Origin: Halobacillus_A sp043497005
Lineage (GTDB): Bacteria; Bacillota; Bacilli; Bacillales; Halobacillaceae
NCBI RefSeq assembly: GCF_043497005.1
Contig: NZ_JBIEKE010000002.1
Span: 868,001-932,000 of the forward strand
Direction: 5' to 3'
Length of the DNA: 64,000 nucleotides
Numbering within the stretch: position 1 is the first letter of the stretch; each line of letters opens with the position of its first letter. The notes beneath the pieces were generated by a model. It was not told the DNA's origin. It did not search any database and saw only the letters and a program-made list of their open reading frames with translations. Positions 60,652-64,000 of the stretch are shown piece after piece. Both the position numbers and the translations under genes were made by a program.

Positions 60652-61239
60652 TTATTTGGCTTTTTCTGTTTCATACTGATCAATGGCGTCAGCGTAATTC
60701 AACGTCACAGATATTTCGTCCCAGCCATTTAACAACATATCTTTATGATAAGGTTGAATATCAAATGCTGATACTAAACCATGATCACTTTTTACTTGTT
60801 GATTAACTAAATCAACGTCAATAGTTACTTTTTCTTCCTTTGCCTGCTCTAGTAAATCATTGACTTCGTGCCTGGGCAGTACAATCGGCAGAATTCCATT
60901 CTTAAAGCAATTATTGTAAAAGATGTCGGCAAAGCTTGTGGCGATTACGACTTTAAAGCCGTAATCTTGAATGGCCCAGGGCGCATGCTCCCTGGAAGAA
61001 CCGCAGCCGAAATTTTCGCCGGCAACAAGAACGGAAGCTTCCTTATACATCGGATCATTTAAGGAGAAATCATCTCGTTCTGTACCATCATCATTGAAAC
61101 GCCAGTTGTAAAAAAGAAACTGGCCGAATCCCTGGCGTTCAATTCGTTTGAGAAACTGTTTCGGAATAATTTGGTCTGTATCAATGTTCGATCGATCAAG
61201 CGGGTAAATTAACCCTTTGTGCTGTTTAATAGGTTCCAT
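60652..61239 (-). CDS. leuD: 3-isopropylmalate dehydratase small subunit
   Basis: With LeuC, isomerises 2- to 3-isopropylmalate. The protein has 195 residues, a normal length. The substrate-binding loop NFGCGSSREHAPWAI near residue 75 and DRSNIDTDQIIPKQFLKRI near residue 15 are typical. It starts 3 bp after leuC ends, so the subunits are coupled. The stop is at 60652, and the threonine dehydratase ribosome-binding site begins nine bases further. Confidence 0.96.
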   Translation of the reverse strand: MEPIKQHKGLIYPLDRSNIDTDQIIPKQFLKRIERQGFGQFLFYNWRFNDDGTERDDFSLNDPMYKEASVLVAGENFGCGSSREHAPWAIQDYGFKVVIATSFADIFYNNCFKNGILPIVLPRHEVNDLLEQAKEEKVTIDVDLVNQQVKSDHGLVSAFDIQPYHKDMLLNGWDEISVTLNYADAIDQYETEKAK

Positions 61240-61242
61240 TCT

Positions 61243-62661
61243 TTACCCTCCTACCGTCGCGCCGAATTTTCGTACATCTACAAAAGTGCCTTCTAGTGCA
61301 GCTGCGGCTGCCATTTCCGGGCTCACAAGGTGAGTTCTTGCTCCATTTCCTTGACGTCCTTCGAAATTTCGGTTAGATGTGGAGGCACATCGTTCACCTG
61401 GTGGAACAATGTCATCATTCATCGCGAGACACATGCTGCAGCCTGCATCCCGCCATTCAAATCCAGCGGTGAGAAATATCGTATCCAGCCCTTCAGCCTC
61501 AGCTTGTTGTTTTACGGAGAATGAACCAGGGACTACCAATGCTCTTACTCCTTCATGCACTTTGCCGTCTTTAACAATTTCAGCTGCTTTACGCAAGTCG
61601 CTGATACGTGAATTTGTACAAGAACCAATGAACACATGTTCAACCGGAATTGATTGAATTTCTTGATTCGGTTCAAGTCCCATATAATCCAGTGCACGCT
61701 GTATGCTGTCCTGATCTTGAGCATCTTCGAGTACTGATGGGTCTGGGGTTGCAGCTCCAACAGGTACACACTGAGATGGGTTTGTACCCCATGTAACTTG
61801 TGGCTCTACTTCAGAAGCATTAATTTCAACAGTAGCATCATATTCTGCGCCTGGATCAGTGGCAAGTGAAAGCCATTCCTTGGCAGCAGCTTCAAATTCT
61901 TCGCCTTTAGGAACGTGACGTTTGCCTCTTAGATAGTCCACTGTTGTTTCGTCCGGACTGATTAATCCGGCACGAGCTCCTGCTTCAATCGACATGTTAC
62001 AAATGGTCATCCGCTCTTCCATGGAAAGTTTGCGAATGGCCTCCCCTGTATATTCCACGACATATCCAGTTCCAAAACGTACGCCGAACTTAGCAATAAT
62101 CGCCAAGATTAAGTCTTTGGCTGTAACCCCCGTTCCAAGTTCACCATCTACTTTCACTTGAAGCGTTTTCGGTGAAGCCTGCCACAAAGATTGAGTTGCT
62201 AAGACGTGCTCTACCTCACTTGTACCAATACCAAAGGCTAACGCGCCAAATGCCCCATGTGTGGACGTATGACTATCTCCGCACACGATTGTCTTCCCTG
62301 GCTGAGTAAGTCCCAGCTGAGGACCAATGATGTGAACAATTCCCTGATCAGGGTGGTCGATGTCAGCTAAACGAATGCCGAACTCATCACAATTTTCTTT
62401 CAGTGTATCCATTTGTTTTTTAGATATTTGATCTTTAATAATATGGCGATGCAATGTCGGCACATTGTGATCCATTGTAGCGTACGTACGATCAGGACGA
62501 CGCACTTTGCGATTTTTCATTCGCAGCCCTTCAAACGCTTGAGGAGAGGTAACTTCATGGACCAGGTGCAAATCAATATAAATTAATTCCGGCTTATCTT
62601 CTTCTTGATGAATGACGTGCTGATCCCATACTTTTTCAATAATCGTTTTAGGTCGCCCCAT
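61243..62661 (-). CDS. leuC: 3-isopropylmalate dehydratase large subunit
   Basis: A 472-residue aconitase-type [4Fe-4S] enzyme. Cluster cysteines are visible in IGSCTNSRISDL near residue 345 and in AGCSMC near residue 407. CGDSHTSTHGAFGALAFGIGTSEVEHV near residue 126 is the family signature. Acts with leuD in leucine synthesis. The gene sits 21 bp after leuB with AAAGGAGAG as ribosome-binding site. Confidence 0.96.
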   Translation of the reverse strand: MGRPKTIIEKVWDQHVIHQEEDKPELIYIDLHLVHEVTSPQAFEGLRMKNRKVRRPDRTYATMDHNVPTLHRHIIKDQISKKQMDTLKENCDEFGIRLADIDHPDQGIVHIIGPQLGLTQPGKTIVCGDSHTSTHGAFGALAFGIGTSEVEHVLATQSLWQASPKTLQVKVDGELGTGVTAKDLILAIIAKFGVRFGTGYVVEYTGEAIRKLSMEERMTICNMSIEAGARAGLISPDETTVDYLRGKRHVPKGEEFEAAAKEWLSLATDPGAEYDATVEINASEVEPQVTWGTNPSQCVPVGAATPDPSVLEDAQDQDSIQRALDYMGLEPNQEIQSIPVEHVFIGSCTNSRISDLRKAAEIVKDGKVHEGVRALVVPGSFSVKQQAEAEGLDTIFLTAGFEWRDAGCSMCLAMNDDIVPPGERCASTSNRNFEGRQGNGARTHLVSPEMAAAAALEGTFVDVRKFGATVGG

Positions 62662-62682
62662 AATGGTCTCTCCTTTCTTCGT

Positions 62683-63789
62683 TTATGCGTAACACCTCAT
62701 AATGTTCTCTGTCGTAACATTAGAACTCATGTGTTCAGAAACTTTCTTTGCAAGCTGGCTTCCGCTCACTTGCGTTCCACCTTCTATTTTTAAATCTGCC
62801 GTGTGGTATTTTTCATTAAGGACTGCATGCACAGCTGATTCAATTTCATCGGCTTCCACGTTCATATTAAAAGAATAACGAAGCATCATCGCAGCTGACA
62901 GAATCGTAGCCAGCGGATTAGCTTTATCTTCGCCTGCAATGTCAGGTGCGGAACCATGAACAGGTTCATAAAGACCTAGCCCATCTTGACGGATGCTGGC
63001 TGATGGAAGCATACCCAGGGACCCCGTTAGAACAGAGGCTTCATCACTTAAAATATCACCAAACATGTTCTCGGTTACAATAACATCAAAGTAGCCAGGG
63101 TTTGTCACAAGCTTCATCGCTGCGGCATCAACAAGCATATGCTCAACTTCTACATCGGGGTAATCAGTCTTTTTCTCTTCTACTACTTCTCGCCACATTC
63201 GGCTTGATTCAAGAACATTTGCTTTATCCACGGAAGTGAGCTTGTTCCGGCGTACTTGAGCACTCTGAAATGCCTGCTCAACGATACGTTCCATTTCATG
63301 TCTTGAGTACGCAAGGGTGTCAACAACGTCCTGGCCATTGTTGCGGCGCTCCCTTGGTTCCCCGAAATACAAACCGCCTGTCAGTTCTCTAACGATTAAT
63401 AGATCGCTTCCTCCTACGACTTCAGGCTTTAAAGGTGAAGCATGAAGTAAGGAATCAAAGCCTTTAACTGGACGCAGGTTCGCAAACAAACCTAGTTTTT
63501 TGCGAATACCCAGCAATCCTTTCTCGGGACGCATATGTCCAGGCAGGCTTTCCCATTTAGGTCCTCCTACAGCTCCCAGCAATATGCCATCTGCTTTTTT
63601 ACAAGCAGCTACAGTATCTTCAGGTAGAGGGGTGCCATGGTTATCAATAGCAGACCCACCAATATCATGAGTTTCAAATGTAAAGCTATGCCCAAATTGT
63701 CCAGCTACTGTTTCAAGAACACCTTTAGCTGCTTTGGTAACTTCTGGACCTATGCCATCACCAGGCAATACAACGATATGCTTTTCCAT
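62683..63789 (-). CDS. leuB: 3-isopropylmalate dehydrogenase
   Basis: NAD-dependent oxidative decarboxylation of 3-isopropylmalate. The protein has 368 residues. N-terminal VLPGDGIGPEVT, the substrate arginines in RELTGGLYFGEPRER near residue 135, Lys and Asp in the metal site of VDAAAMKLVTNPGYFDVIVTENMFGDILSDEASVLTGSLGMLPSAS near residue 216, and the adenine loop EPVHGSAPDIAG near residue 273 are all present. It follows leuA by 12 bp. Confidence 0.96.
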   Translation of the reverse strand: MEKHIVVLPGDGIGPEVTKAAKGVLETVAGQFGHSFTFETHDIGGSAIDNHGTPLPEDTVAACKKADGILLGAVGGPKWESLPGHMRPEKGLLGIRKKLGLFANLRPVKGFDSLLHASPLKPEVVGGSDLLIVRELTGGLYFGEPRERRNNGQDVVDTLAYSRHEMERIVEQAFQSAQVRRNKLTSVDKANVLESSRMWREVVEEKKTDYPDVEVEHMLVDAAAMKLVTNPGYFDVIVTENMFGDILSDEASVLTGSLGMLPSASIRQDGLGLYEPVHGSAPDIAGEDKANPLATILSAAMMLRYSFNMNVEADEIESAVHAVLNEKYHTADLKIEGGTQVSGSQLAKKVSEHMSSNVTTENIMRCYA

Positions 63790-63801
63790 ACCTTTCCCCT
63801 C

Positions 63802-64000
63802 CTATAGTTGGACTTCTTTAACGTTTGTTGGTTTAATATGCAAGGTACGATTGACAGCGTTTAAAAATGCGTGAGCGGAGGCTTCAAGTACGTCTTGAGC
63901 AGAACCCCGTCCGGAAGCTTTTTGCCCGTCTACCGTTAATTGCACGTACACTTCAGCTAAAGCATCTCTGCCTTTACCGATGGAACTCAATTGATAGTCT
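63802..64000 (-). CDS. leuA: 2-isopropylmalate synthase, C-terminal end (partial)
   Basis: Only the last 65 or so codons are in the window; the gene continues past 64000. The fragment DYQLSSIGKGRDALAEVYVQLTVDGQKASGRGSAQDVLEASAHAFLNAVNRTL belongs to the leucine-binding regulatory domain of LeuA (or a homologue), so allosteric feedback inhibition by leucine is expected. Position before leuB supports it. The promoter and any T-box or CodY control lie outside the window. Confidence 0.9.
   Translation of the reverse strand, partial: DYQLSSIGKGRDALAEVYVQLTVDGQKASGRGSAQDVLEASAHAFLNAVNRTLHIKPTNVKEVQL

Noticed and set aside
1..64000. CRISPR array, tRNA or rRNA genes
   Set aside because: No regularly spaced direct repeats, cloverleaf pattern or conserved rRNA strings were recognised by eye.

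Overview
The window looks like a chromosomal segment of a moderately halophilic, endospore-lineage Bacillaceae, most like Halobacillus or close relatives. The reasons are Bacillus-type gene content (YwpF-like, YjcZ, YhdN, NfrA, PbpC, SrtN and YjgC/YrhE-type formate dehydrogenase), strong AGGAGG ribosome-binding sites, low-to-medium GC, and very acidic exported proteins (the PBP, the siderophore-binding lipoprotein, the PLD protein). A C30 apo-carotenoid gene cluster of the type known from Halobacillus and Planococcus is also present. I see no rRNA, tRNA, CRISPR array, phage or intact insertion sequence.

Layout. 0.3-2.0 kb: a PAS-GGDEF diguanylate cyclase. 2.2-10 kb: the carotenoid cluster, in two convergent operons. 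The plus operon holds a CruF-like hydratase, an acyltransferase, a glycosyltransferase and a CrtP/CrtD-like CrtN paralogue. The minus operon holds two further CrtN paralogues and CrtM. Its promoter carries 11-bp-spaced TACA direct repeats like those bound by the B12 photoreceptor repressor CarH/LitR. 10-19 kb: small proteins, a KtrB-type potassium channel, YwpF-like, moaA and moeA, an HD protein, a single-domain flavoprotein and CorA. 19-30 kb: housekeeping and stress genes (Mn pyrophosphatase, alcohol dehydrogenase, RsgA, PbpC, NfrA, sirtuin, YhdN). 30-34 kb: a formate dehydrogenase operon, which uses the molybdenum cofactor made by moaA and moeA. 34-46 kb: an MCP, a frameshifted MFS exporter with its ArsR-family regulator, a PLD protein, ThiT behind a TPP riboswitch, an esterase/SDR pair and a metallopeptidase-fold protein without its active site. 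46-58 kb: ZupT, an HtrA-like protease with a zinc-ribbon partner, a dicarboxylate symporter, a 3D-domain protein, YjbQ-dapF, and a Fur-box-controlled siderophore uptake pair divergent from a desaturase. 59-64 kb: the distal leu operon (leuA partial, leuB, leuC, leuD) ending in a threonine dehydratase.

The most notable signal is upstream of a stand-alone RsgA gene (24.06-24.19 kb). A 21-codon leader ORF with its own ribosome-binding site sits in four mutually complementary segments, arranged exactly as in erm-type translational attenuators. It predicts that a ribosome stalled on the leader switches on a ribosome-maturation GTPase. Other regulatory findings are a FapR-like box before the desaturase, a perfect 34-bp palindrome over the -10 of the ArsR-family gene with a related site at its MFS neighbour, and a sigma-B-like promoter before yhdN.

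Two genes (the MFS exporter and the threonine dehydratase) are broken near their 5' ends by what looks like loss of one G in a G run. These may be sequencing errors or real frameshifts. The long intergenic gaps are mostly filled by a family of modular interspersed repeats, described here as modules A, B, C, D and a short palindrome P.
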